A stretch of DNA of 64,000 nucleotides from an uncultured Acetatifactor sp. (GTDB lineage: Bacteria > Bacillota > Clostridia > Lachnospirales > Lachnospiraceae): assembly GCA_910580225.1 (NCBI GenBank), contig CAJTXE010000004.1:62001-126000 (forward strand). The letters are read 5' to 3'. The position numbers and the translations under genes were made by a program. Each line of letters begins with the position of its first letter. The first letter of the stretch is position 1. The notes beneath the pieces were generated by a model, which was not told the DNA's origin, did no database searches, and saw only the letters and a program-made list of their open reading frames with translations. Shown here one piece after another: positions 8,605 to 17,137 of this stretch.

Positions 8605-10366
8605 GGGACAGACAAATCAGAAGAAGCAATCCAGCCAGATGGCTGCTATGCGGCAGGTGCTGCGCTACATTCGCAGATACTGGCCGATGGTGGGTTTTTC
8701 ACTGGCTCTGGCGGCAGTGACCGTGGTGCTCACTCTCTATGTGCCCATCTTGACAGGAGATGCAGTGGACCTGCTCCTGGGAGAGGGGGCAGTGGCGTTC
8801 CCGGCAGTTTTTTCCATTATGAAGAAGATCGGCATTGCCGTGGCGGTGACGGCCCTGTCCCAATGGGTGATGAACACCTGCAACAACCATATCACCTACC
8901 AGGTGGTCAAGGATATCCGGGAGGATGCTTTTGAAAAACTGGAAAAACTTCCCCTGAAATATCTGGATGCTCATGCCTACGGTGATATCGTCAGCCGTGT
9001 GGTGGCTGATGTGGATACCTTTGCGGATGGTTTGCTCATGGGTTTTACCCAGCTTTTCACAGGCGTTCTTACGATTTTGGGCACTTTGATCTTCATGATG
9101 GCCACCAATGTACCCATTGCTCTGGTTGTGGTGTGTATCACGCCGGTGTCCTTCCTGGTAGCCAGGTTCATTGCCACCAGAACCTACTCCATGTTCAAGC
9201 TTCAGTCGGAAATCCGGGGAGAGCAGACCTCGCTCATCGAGGAGACCATCGGAAACCAGAAAATCGTCAAGACCTTCTCCAGGGAGGAAGCGGTGAAGAG
9301 TCAGTTTGGTGAGATTAACGGCAGGCTGCAGGGCTGCTCGCTGAAAGCCATCTTTTTCTCCTCCATCACCAATCCGGCCACCCGTTTCGTAAACAGTCTG
9401 GTGTATGCCGGGGTGGGCATCTTCGGCGCGCTTGCGGCCATTCGGGGAGGCATCAGCGTAGGGCGGCTGTCCTGTTTCCTAAGCTATGCAAACCAGTATA
9501 CCAAGCCTTTCAATGAGATTTCCGGCGTGGTGACGGAACTGCAGAACGCACTGGCCTGCGCTGCCCGGATTTTCCAGTTGATTGAGGAGGAACCCCAGGT
9601 GCCGGACGCTGCGGATGCCAGGGTGCTTATGGGGGCAGAGGGAAATGTAGCCCTGGAAAATGTCTGCTTCAGCTATGTGCCGGAACGGAAGCTGATTCAG
9701 AATTTCAACCTCACCGTGAAGCCGGGACAGCGGGTGGCTATTGTGGGCCCCACGGGCTGCGGCAAGACCACCGTGATCAATCTGCTGATGCGCTTCTACG
9801 ACGTGGACAGCGGACAGATCAAAGTGGATGGTACGGATATCCGCAATATCACCAGAGGGAGCCTGCGGACCAGCTACGGCATGGTGCTCCAGGAAACCTG
9901 GCTGCGCAGCGGCACTATCCGGGACAACATCCGCATGGGCAAGCCCGAGGCCTCGGAAGAGGAGGTGGTGCAGGCAGCCAAAGCGGCTCATGCCCACAGC
10001 TTTATCAAGCGTCTGCCAAAGGGGTATGACACTGTCATCACCGAGGATGGGGGCAGCTTGTCCCAAGGCCAGAAACAGTTGCTGTGCATTGCCAGAGTGA
10101 TGCTCTGTCTGCCGCCCATGCTGATTTTGGATGAAGCCACCTCCTCCATTGATACACGCACAGAGATGCGGATTCAAAATGCCTTTGCCAAAATGATGGA
10201 GGGCAGAACCAGCTTTATCGTGGCTCACAGGCTCTCCACCATCCAGGAGGCGGACATTATCCTGGTGATGAAGGACGGCAATATCATCGAGCAGGGAAAC
10301 CATGAATCTCTGCTGGCAAAGAAAGGGTTTTATTCCACGCTGTACCACTCGCAGTTTGAAGGGTGA
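8591..10366 (+). CDS. Heterodimeric ABC exporter, catalytically competent subunit
   Basis: 591 aa partner of the preceding exporter half. Six predicted helices precede a nucleotide-binding domain with Walker A GPTGCGKTT (from 386), a modified signature LSQGQKQL (from 490), Walker B LILDEATSS with catalytic E515, and switch His in IVAHRLST. The altered signature here pairs with the altered Walker B/switch residues of the partner, so one of the two composite sites is predicted to hydrolyse ATP. This is the BmrD/LmrD/TM288 arrangement, usually multidrug or lipid export at the inner membrane. AGGAGG lies within the end of the upstream gene. Confidence 0.92.
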   Translation: MAADKGQTNQKKQSSQMAAMRQVLRYIRRYWPMVGFSLALAAVTVVLTLYVPILTGDAVDLLLGEGAVAFPAVFSIMKKIGIAVAVTALSQWVMNTCNNHITYQVVKDIREDAFEKLEKLPLKYLDAHAYGDIVSRVVADVDTFADGLLMGFTQLFTGVLTILGTLIFMMATNVPIALVVVCITPVSFLVARFIATRTYSMFKLQSEIRGEQTSLIEETIGNQKIVKTFSREEAVKSQFGEINGRLQGCSLKAIFFSSITNPATRFVNSLVYAGVGIFGALAAIRGGISVGRLSCFLSYANQYTKPFNEISGVVTELQNALACAARIFQLIEEEPQVPDAADARVLMGAEGNVALENVCFSYVPERKLIQNFNLTVKPGQRVAIVGPTGCGKTTVINLLMRFYDVDSGQIKVDGTDIRNITRGSLRTSYGMVLQETWLRSGTIRDNIRMGKPEASEEEVVQAAKAAHAHSFIKRLPKGYDTVITEDGGSLSQGQKQLLCIARVMLCLPPMLILDEATSSIDTRTEMRIQNAFAKMMEGRTSFIVAHRLSTIQEADIILVMKDGNIIEQGNHESLLAKKGFYSTLYHSQFEG

Positions 10367-10398
10367 GCGGAAGCGGAGTCATTTTTCAGAAAGAAACG

Positions 10399-10438
10399 AT
10401 CTCACATGCACGGAAGCAGCCGGCATGTGAGATTTTTT
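10399..10438 (+). terminator. Rho-independent terminator after the ABC exporter operon
   Basis: ATCTCACATGC (10399-10409) pairs perfectly with GCATGTGAGAT (10423-10433), followed by a T6 run. It closes the two-gene exporter operon. Confidence 0.92.
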
Positions 10439-10568
10439 GATTTTCGGCATGTGGCGCAGCTTTTTATACAGCAGGAAATTTGGCATGGTTGTAAGGCGGA
10501 CAACGGCAGGTCTGCCGGATTTTCGATGTATCAGAAAGAGATCGGTAAAGGCACAAGACATACAAAAG

Positions 10569-10600
10569 AAAATGCAACATTTTATGCCAAAATGTTGCAT
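10569..10600. repeat. Left inverted recombination-type site (IRL)
   Basis: Contains ATGCAACATTTT (10572-10583) and AAAATGTTGCAT (10589-10600) around a 5-bp centre, i.e. the two-armed core layout bound by tyrosine recombinases. Its reverse complement matches the site at 11297-11328 at 30 of 32 positions, so the two lie in inverted orientation around the recombinase gene. Confidence 0.75.
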
Positions 10601-10623
10601 AAAAAGACAAAGGAGAACAAAAT

Positions 10624-11202
10624 ATGAGTATGACACAGCCAATCAGAAACACCGAACAACTAAAACTGCTGAAAAGCTATTACCTGTCGGAAAAGCATAA
10701 TCCGCGAAACTATATGTTGATTATTCTGGGATTGAATACAGCACTTAGAATATCTGATATTTTAAATCTCACATATGGGGATGTCTTTGATTATCAACGA
10801 AAAGAATGGAAATCACACATTGTGGTAAATGAACAGAAAACAGGAAAACAAAACCGGATCTATATGAACAAAGAAGTAAAATCCGTTTTCCAGAAATATA
10901 CGGATCCCGCCGCCTGTACTCCTGCTGCATGGATTTTTACTAGCCAGAAACAGAAGGGAGGACACTTGAGCCGCTATCAGGCCTACAGAATTGTGAAAGA
11001 TGCAGGCGCATTTGCCGGTTTGGATGACAGCATCAGCTGCCATTCTCTCCGAAAAACATTTGGTTATCATGCGTGGAAACAGGGAACAGCTCCGGCTCTT
11101 CTCATGAGTATCTTTAACCATTCTGCCTATCAAATTACCAAAAGATATCTATGTATTGAGCAGGATGATAAGGATGAAGTTTTTGCTAAAATAAAAATTT
11201 AA
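10624..11202 (+). CDS. Tyrosine recombinase, FimB-size (putative DNA invertase)
   Basis: 192 aa, consisting of the catalytic domain only, as in the FimB/FimE invertases (about 200 aa). The full catalytic set is present: R42 (ALRISD), K72, H140 and R143 (HSLR), H166 (FNHS) and nucleophile Y175 (KRYL). AGGAG lies 9 bases before the ATG. It is enclosed by two nearly identical 32-bp sites in inverted orientation that start 23 bp before and end 126 bp after the gene. That points to inversion rather than phage-type integration, in which sites would be direct. No excisionase or phage genes accompany it. Whether the enzyme is active cannot be told. Confidence 0.88.
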   Translation: MSMTQPIRNTEQLKLLKSYYLSEKHNPRNYMLIILGLNTALRISDILNLTYGDVFDYQRKEWKSHIVVNEQKTGKQNRIYMNKEVKSVFQKYTDPAACTPAAWIFTSQKQKGGHLSRYQAYRIVKDAGAFAGLDDSISCHSLRKTFGYHAWKQGTAPALLMSIFNHSAYQITKRYLCIEQDDKDEVFAKIKI

Positions 11203-11230
11203 TTTTTTTTGATAAAAATGAATAAATAAC

Positions 11231-11259
11231 TTGAAAAAAAGTGTAAAAAGTGCTAAAAT
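11231..11259 (+). promoter_or_regulatory. Outward promoter inside the putative invertible segment
   Basis: TTGAAA (11231-11236), 17-bp spacer, TAAAAT (11254-11259), between the recombinase stop and the right inverted site. As the segment now lies, it points out through that site toward the solute-binding-protein operon starting at 11527. Inversion would turn it the other way. Confidence 0.7.
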
Positions 11260-11296
11260 AATTTTTAACAAATTGGAAATTACAATTTGATAAAAA

Positions 11297-11328
11297 ATGC
11301 AACATTTTGGCATAGAAAGTTGCATTTT
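11297..11328. repeat. Right inverted recombination-type site (IRR)
   Basis: Inverted partner of the 10569-10600 site: 30/32 identity to its reverse complement, with mismatches at positions 11315 and 11318. The outer arms AAAATGCAAC / GTTGCATTTT (11294-11303, 11319-11328) are perfect. Confidence 0.75.
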
Positions 11329-11526
11329 ACAAGTCTTCCGGTTTTCCGGCATTGCTGAAAGGGCAGGAACAGTCTGATTTTCTATAATTTAGAGGTGTTT
11401 ACAGATTGACCAGGCGCATCAATGACGGCGTATGGTCATGTCCGTTCAGGGGAATTCCAGGCAACAATAGTTGCAAAGCAACTTATAATGCTCTTGAAAA
11501 GAGCGGTATAACAAGGAGGTAGTTTT
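11329..11526 (+). other. 5' leader of the solute-binding-protein operon
   Basis: No gene. It holds a TATAAT (11383-11388) without a good -35, and a short hairpin GCTCTT-GAAA-AGAGC just before the AAGGAGGT ribosome site at 11513-11520. A transcript from the invertible promoter would cross this whole stretch. Confidence 0.4.
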
Positions 11527-13209
11527 ATGAAAAGAAAGTTTTTAAGATCAATGGCATGTGCAATGTCTGTATGCATGCTCTCCATGTCATTGGCAGGCTG
11601 TGGTAATGATGCAGCCGAGAGCAGTGCACCGGAGAGCAGCTCTCCGGAAGACAGTACACAGGATTCTTCCGAACCTGTAGAAAGCGAAGAATCAAATGCC
11701 AACGATGCGCAGCAGGAGGTAGATCCGGATGCATACGTAAACCCGAACGGAGATTTGTATCCGGCATATGACTTTGGCGGTATCGAACTGACCGTGCTTG
11801 CCCATAATAATCTGGCAGATCTGGTTCCGGAAGGGGAAGGTCTGGAGGATTATCAGATTGCAGACAGGCAGAAAAAGAAAGATTACATTGAGAAGAAGTA
11901 CAATGTAAAGATCACATTTGTTGCCAATCCCACCGATGTATGGGACGATATTCCGTCTGAGATCGTTAAGCAGTACATAGCAGGAACACCCGTGGCGGAC
12001 ATCATGAATTCCAACTATACATGGGCAGCATCCTATATTGCGAACAATCTGCTGTATGATTTTACCAATGATTTCGCCGGCAGCGATTTCTTTACGGATG
12101 AGACCAAGTTCTGGTGGAGCGGCAAGAGCTACGGTATCTCAAGAGGAATGGGTGGTGAAGGACTTTACTACAATGCCACGATGATCAAAGAGCTGGGCAT
12201 GGAGTATACGCCTGCAGAGATGTTTGATATGGGTAAGTGGAGCTATGACGACTGCTACAATTATCTGCTTGAGATGAAGAACAATATGGGTGAGGATGAA
12301 TATCCTCTGTTCGTATCTCCTTATTACTGGATGTTGTTTGCCTGCGCTGCAAACGGGACAGTAATTATGGATCCCAGCGGAAACCTGAATTATTGTACAG
12401 ATGCGATGCTGGAGTGCCTGGATTTCCACAAGAGATGCGTGGAGAGCAATCTGCAGTATGCGCCTGTTATCACCAAAGAGGACGGAACTACAGGATACAA
12501 CAACTGGAACTATCCCGGCGAGACTTTTGACGCGGGCCAGACAGTTGCGGTAGCGCACCGTGCCGCATGGCAGGCAGACGGCTGTAAGGGCAAGTTTGAG
12601 CTTGGTTTCGTTCCTTATCCCTGGGGCAGCAATGTGACCATCGATGAGAGCCAGATCGGAAATCCCGGCGCTTATAAGACTCTGAGCGACAATTATGCCG
12701 CAACCTATTTCGACGGTTATCTGCTGTGCCTGACCAATGGTATTGAGGAGAAGGCAAATCCCATGGAGGTTATGTCCATGATTACAGAGTGGGTTGGCTG
12801 GGACGATTCCGTGAACGGTTATGTGGCGCCTGAGAAGGATGACAGTTCTCCTAACTGGCTGGAAGACGGCACAATTGACAAAGAACTGTACCACTTCAGC
12901 ACCGATCGTGAGCGTCTGGATACTTTCAACCCTCTTACAGAGGTAGAAGGATTCTCCACCAAGGTAGGCAGCGGTCTGACGAAGGCAGTCTACGAAGGCG
13001 GTTCCCTGCGTTCGAATATGGAATCGGCTTACAATCAGGATATGCAGGCTCTGATCGACCTGGGATATGTGCCGGCAGAAGTGTTTAAGCCTTTTGAGGC
13101 AGAGGGCGCCGAAGGAAGCGAAGGCTCTGCGGAAGGTGAAGGCTCTGCGGAAGGTGAAGGCTCTGCGGAAGGTGAAGAAGCAGAAGGTTCTGACGAAGCA
13201 GCTGAATAA
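11527..13209 (+). CDS. Extracellular solute-binding lipoprotein (sugar-type ABC importer)
   Basis: 560 aa. A lipoprotein signal peptide ends in LAGC with the lipidated Cys at 25. A Ser/Glu/Pro-rich linker to about residue 70 precedes a large substrate-binding domain of the family 1 carbohydrate type. The extreme C-terminus is a Gly-Ser-Ala-Glu repeat encoded by three exact 18-bp units (13123-13176), an unusual tail for this family. The AAGGAGGT site is 6 bases from the ATG. It heads a long cluster with two permease pairs and no ATPase. It has its own strong terminator, so it can be made in excess over the rest. Ligand unknown, probably an oligosaccharide. Confidence 0.88.
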   Translation: MKRKFLRSMACAMSVCMLSMSLAGCGNDAAESSAPESSSPEDSTQDSSEPVESEESNANDAQQEVDPDAYVNPNGDLYPAYDFGGIELTVLAHNNLADLVPEGEGLEDYQIADRQKKKDYIEKKYNVKITFVANPTDVWDDIPSEIVKQYIAGTPVADIMNSNYTWAASYIANNLLYDFTNDFAGSDFFTDETKFWWSGKSYGISRGMGGEGLYYNATMIKELGMEYTPAEMFDMGKWSYDDCYNYLLEMKNNMGEDEYPLFVSPYYWMLFACAANGTVIMDPSGNLNYCTDAMLECLDFHKRCVESNLQYAPVITKEDGTTGYNNWNYPGETFDAGQTVAVAHRAAWQADGCKGKFELGFVPYPWGSNVTIDESQIGNPGAYKTLSDNYAATYFDGYLLCLTNGIEEKANPMEVMSMITEWVGWDDSVNGYVAPEKDDSSPNWLEDGTIDKELYHFSTDRERLDTFNPLTEVEGFSTKVGSGLTKAVYEGGSLRSNMESAYNQDMQALIDLGYVPAEVFKPFEAEGAEGSEGSAEGEGSAEGEGSAEGEEAEGSDEAAE

Positions 13210-13221
13210 CGATTGAAGAAC

Positions 13222-13269
13222 AAAAAGGTTCTCCGCCTTGTATCCACACAGGAGGAGAACCTTTTTTGT
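13222..13269 (+). terminator. Terminator/attenuator after the first solute-binding protein
   Basis: AAAAAGGTTCTCC (13222-13234) pairs with GGAGAACCTTTTT (13254-13266), a 12-bp-plus stem followed by T residues. It lies 23 bp before the next start. Partial read-through would give high lipoprotein and lower permease expression. Confidence 0.85.
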
Positions 13270-13292
13270 TAAAATGGATGGGAGATGGCACC

Positions 13293-16214
13293 ATGCGTAA
13301 TGTATATAAGAAAACGATAGCGCTAGCGCTTGTTCTGGCAGGTTCCCTGTGTATTTCTGCCATACCCGCCAAGACTTCCGAAGCCGCGGGAGGCACCACC
13401 ATAATGGGGCAGGTGCCGGAATATGCGGTAGCGGATTCTTATGATGAGTATCTGAGCCGCTATGAATCTGCCGCAAGCGGAGCAGATACGGTGGATTTGA
13501 AAGGCTCCGATTATACGTCCGCCGAGGGGATGGACGTAACAGTGGATGGGGACACTGTCATGACCGGAACCAGCGGGAAGATCACATGGGATGTCAATGT
13601 GAACACGGCAGGATTTTATCAGATTGATATGGAATATGCCGCAGTTCCGGATGGCGGCAATGATATTCAGATGAATCTTCTTCTGAACGGAGAGCTGCCC
13701 TTTGCCCAGGCTTCTCCGCTTATTTTCTATCGGATGTATGCCAATGCAGACGAGAGTTATAAGGAGATGAAAGGCAATCAGTCTTTTCCGCCTCAGATTG
13801 AGGTGGCGGATTGGCAGAAGGTATCCCTCAAGGACGGGGAGGGATTCTTCGGAGATGATAACGGCCTGAAGTTTTATCTGGAGAAGGGGGAAAATAAGCT
13901 AACGCTCCAGGCAGTAAAAGACCGGATGATGATCCGCAGCATTACCGTGCGGCCGGCAGAGGATATGCAGGATTATGCTTCCTGGCTTGCTGCAAAGCAG
14001 GCGGAAGGCGCTAAGGTGATGACGACCGGAGAATATAGGATTCAGGGAGAAGATGCGGCATTGAAGTCCAATCCCAGTTTCTATCCTCAGAATGATCGTA
14101 CTTCACCGCTTTCCGAGCCCTATGATCCCACCTATATTGTGCTCAATACCATTGGGGGCAGCGGGTGGAAAAAGGCAGGGGAATGGCTGGAGTGGAAAGT
14201 AGACGTGCCCCAGAGCGGACTGTACCGCATTGCCATGCGCTATAAACAGAAGGACAGTGTGGGCTTTTCGGGTATCAGAGCTGTGTCCATAAACGGCAAG
14301 GTTCCTTATGCGGAAGCACAGGATATCCGGTTCCCGTATTCGAATTCTTTCCAGACGAACTATCTGCAGTCCGTATCAGGAGAAGATTTGTATTTCTATT
14401 TTGAGGAAGGGACGAATACCATTCGTCTGACCTGTGCGCTGGGTGCATACGCGGAAGCGGCATCCCAACTGCGGGAGACAATAGACGAGATTTCCAATAT
14501 TTATTATTCCATAACGGCAATTACAAGTACCGCGCCGACCAAGTATCAGGACTATCAGCTTACCAGACGTCTGCCCAACCTGACAAATGATTTACAGCAT
14601 GCAGGCGAGCGTTTGGACGATATCTGCAATCAGGTTATGGAGATTACAGGGGGCACCACAGATGTAAGCTCGGCAATTGGCAGAGCTGCTTCCATGTTCC
14701 TTGAGATTGCGGAGTATCCCAGCAGAATTACGGACAAGATTACCACTATAGGAGATTCCATTACTTCCCTGGGGTCCGCGGTGCTTACGCTTTCCCAGCA
14801 GGCGCTGACGGTTGACTGGATGGAACTGCAGGGGACGGAGGATGCGCTGCCCAGAGCGGAAGGCAATTTCTTCCAGAATGTCAAGCATGAGATTCAGTCC
14901 TTTATCGGATCTTTTACAAATGACTACAACGTAGCCACGGATGATGAGGAAATAGCGGCAAATGCCAAGACTATCACTGTATGGGTATCTACCGGCCGTG
15001 ATCAGATGGATGTACTTAGACGTCTGGTCAACGAGAGTTTTACCACCCAGAAGAACATTAAGGTGGATCTGAAGCTGGTGGATATATCCATTATCATGAC
15101 TGCAGTGGCGGGCGGAACAGGGCCGGATGTATTGATCGGCGCTTCCAATACCATGCCCATGGAGCTGGGGTACAGAGGTGCGGCATATGACCTTGCCCAA
15201 TTCTCCGATTTCCAGGAGACAGCTGCCATGTTTGCACCTGCAGCCGTTGACAGTTATGAATTTGAGGGTAAGCACTATGGGCTGCCGGATCAGATGAGTT
15301 TTCCTGTATTGTTCTACCGCAGCGATATTCTGGCCCAGTACGGCATTATGGTGCCGGAGACATGGGAAGATCTTGTGAGTATTATTCCTTCTCTTGCCAC
15401 CTATAACATGCAGGTATATCTGGACAGAGAATCCATACAGACCTTGGGAGCGGGCTCCGGAGTAGGTACCTCCAAAGCAATTAACAGCGTGTATCTGTCC
15501 ATGCTGTATCAGAACGGCGGCGAGCTGTATGACGAGGCCGGAAATGAGACCCTTCTGCTTAGCGAGGAGTCCGTGGACTGCTTTGAGACCTGGACCGATT
15601 ATTACACCAAGTACGGATTTTCGGCTACCATCAGCTTTGTGACCCGTTTCCGTCTGGGAAGCGTCCCGTTAGCGATTATGGACATTTCTAATTATAATAC
15701 GCTGAGTGTTTCCGCTCCGGAAATAAGCGGCAAATGGGGAATCAGTCTGGTACCCGGAACCCGACAGGAGGACGGAACAGTAGACCACAGTATTCCGGTG
15801 ACAACCAGCTCGGTGGTAATGATTAAACCCACAGTGGAGAGGGACAATACCATGAACGAAGCATGGGAATTCATCAAATGGTGGGTTTCCGCAGATGTTC
15901 AGACAGGTTATGCCAGGGAGATGGAAGCTGTGCTTGGATCATCCGGCAGATATATGGTGGCAAACCTGGAATCCTTCAAACAGACATCATGGCCTGTGGA
16001 GATTGCGGCAGTATTGGACGACAGCCTTGACTGGCTGCGGGAGATCCGCCAGATTCCCGGTTCGTATCTGACCGGCCGTAACTTGGAAAATGCGTTCTAT
16101 GCGGTAATTAACGACATCAGCCTGGATCCTCTTGATACGCTGGCAGGCTATGTGGAATCCATTGATGCGGAAATTATCAAGAAACGCGAGGAATATGGTT
16201 TGGAAACGGAGTGA
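13293..16214 (+). CDS. Secreted protein with carbohydrate-binding-like domains fused to a solute-binding domain
   Basis: 973 aa from the ATG at 13293, which gives a clean Sec signal peptide (KKTIALALVLAG, cleavage near AKTSEA). Two beta-sandwich domains resembling CBM6/CBM35 follow: about 40-230, and about 240-400 with YRIQGEDA at its start and GEWLEWKVDVPQSGLYRI inside. A helical spacer (about 415-545) comes next, then a complete family 1-type solute-binding domain (about 550-960, KTITVWVSTGRDQ at its start, GTGPDVLIG inside). There is no lipobox, so retention at the surface is unclear. The fusion suggests capture of a polymer or branched glycan and handover to the adjacent permeases. The in-frame start at 13266 is rejected because it lies in the terminator. 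Confidence 0.82.
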   Translation: MRNVYKKTIALALVLAGSLCISAIPAKTSEAAGGTTIMGQVPEYAVADSYDEYLSRYESAASGADTVDLKGSDYTSAEGMDVTVDGDTVMTGTSGKITWDVNVNTAGFYQIDMEYAAVPDGGNDIQMNLLLNGELPFAQASPLIFYRMYANADESYKEMKGNQSFPPQIEVADWQKVSLKDGEGFFGDDNGLKFYLEKGENKLTLQAVKDRMMIRSITVRPAEDMQDYASWLAAKQAEGAKVMTTGEYRIQGEDAALKSNPSFYPQNDRTSPLSEPYDPTYIVLNTIGGSGWKKAGEWLEWKVDVPQSGLYRIAMRYKQKDSVGFSGIRAVSINGKVPYAEAQDIRFPYSNSFQTNYLQSVSGEDLYFYFEEGTNTIRLTCALGAYAEAASQLRETIDEISNIYYSITAITSTAPTKYQDYQLTRRLPNLTNDLQHAGERLDDICNQVMEITGGTTDVSSAIGRAASMFLEIAEYPSRITDKITTIGDSITSLGSAVLTLSQQALTVDWMELQGTEDALPRAEGNFFQNVKHEIQSFIGSFTNDYNVATDDEEIAANAKTITVWVSTGRDQMDVLRRLVNESFTTQKNIKVDLKLVDISIIMTAVAGGTGPDVLIGASNTMPMELGYRGAAYDLAQFSDFQETAAMFAPAAVDSYEFEGKHYGLPDQMSFPVLFYRSDILAQYGIMVPETWEDLVSIIPSLATYNMQVYLDRESIQTLGAGSGVGTSKAINSVYLSMLYQNGGELYDEAGNETLLLSEESVDCFETWTDYYTKYGFSATISFVTRFRLGSVPLAIMDISNYNTLSVSAPEISGKWGISLVPGTRQEDGTVDHSIPVTTSSVVMIKPTVERDNTMNEAWEFIKWWVSADVQTGYAREMEAVLGSSGRYMVANLESFKQTSWPVEIAAVLDDSLDWLREIRQIPGSYLTGRNLENAFYAVINDISLDPLDTLAGYVESIDAEIIKKREEYGLETE

Positions 16215-16218
16215 TATT

Positions 16219-17136
16219 ATGAGCAATAGAGGAAAACCGGCAAGTAAAAAGGTCCCGCTTCTTACCGAGCTAAGAACGAAGAAGGAAGTTTATCTGATGA
16301 TATTACCCTTCACCCTGTTTTTCATCGTATTCGTTGTGGCTCCGGTACTATTTTCCGTAGTGATGAGCTTTACGGATTACAATGTAATACAGTCACCCGG
16401 TTTTGTGGGGCTTGACAACTATATTGATTTGTTTTTGAATGACAGCTTATTCCTGACGGCACTGCAGAATACCTTTGTCATGGCTGTCATCGTGGGTCCT
16501 GTAGGATATATGCTTTCTTTCACCATGGCGTGGATGCTCTGTGAGCTTCCTGATAAGCTGAGGGTGATTATGACCGTTATTCTTTATGGTCCGTCCCTTG
16601 CTGGTAACGCCTATGTGATCTGGACATTGATTTTTGCTGACGATTCCACGGGGCTTGCCAATGCATGGCTGATGAGCATAGGGATAACCGACGGTGCCAT
16701 TCTCTGGCTCCATGACGCCAAATATATGATGACGATTATTCTGGTGGTGCAGCTGTGGATGAGTTTCGGCGTAGGATTCCTAAGCTTTATTGCGGGTCTG
16801 CAGGGTGTTGACCGCTCTCTTCAGGAGGCGGGAATGGTGGATGGAATTACCAACCGGTGGCAGGAGCTGTGGTATATTGTACTGCCTTCCATGAAGCCGG
16901 TACTTTTGTTCGGTGCGATTATGGCAATCACCGGCGCTTTCTCCATCAGCGGGTCTGCATTGACAGGATTCCCCAGCACAGGTTATGCGACGCACAGTAT
17001 CGTGGATCACCTGACGGACTATGGTACCACCAGGCTGGAGATGGGATATGCTTCCGCGATTGCGGTAGTGCTCTTTGTTCTGATGGTGGGCTGCAACAGG
17101 CTGATTCAAAAAGTTCTGCGAAAGGTGGGAACTTAA
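16219..17136 (+). CDS. Carbohydrate ABC transporter permease (MalF/UgpA type), pair 1
   Basis: 305 aa with six predicted membrane helices and a cytoplasmic N-terminus. The EAA loop is recognisable (LQEAGMVDGITNRWQELWYIVLPSMKP), the site for ATPase docking. The ATG at 16219 is preferred, with ACGGAG 7 bases upstream. It lies 4 bp after the fused binding protein and 1 bp before the second permease, so the three genes form one unit. Closest in type to the LplB/YtcP systems of Bacillota, which use a shared MsmX-like ATPase encoded elsewhere; none is present here. Confidence 0.9.
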   Translation: MSNRGKPASKKVPLLTELRTKKEVYLMILPFTLFFIVFVVAPVLFSVVMSFTDYNVIQSPGFVGLDNYIDLFLNDSLFLTALQNTFVMAVIVGPVGYMLSFTMAWMLCELPDKLRVIMTVILYGPSLAGNAYVIWTLIFADDSTGLANAWLMSIGITDGAILWLHDAKYMMTIILVVQLWMSFGVGFLSFIAGLQGVDRSLQEAGMVDGITNRWQELWYIVLPSMKPVLLFGAIMAITGAFSISGSALTGFPSTGYATHSIVDHLTDYGTTRLEMGYASAIAVVLFVLMVGCNRLIQKVLRKVGT

Positions 17137-17137
17137 T

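Noticed and set aside
10540..11345. Target duplication around the recombinase unit
   Set aside because: ACAAG occurs on both sides but not adjacent to the repeats and at different distances.
13266..13292. Upstream in-frame TTG start for the CBM-binding-protein fusion
   Set aside because: It lies in the terminator and would put nine residues before a clean signal peptide that begins at 13293.
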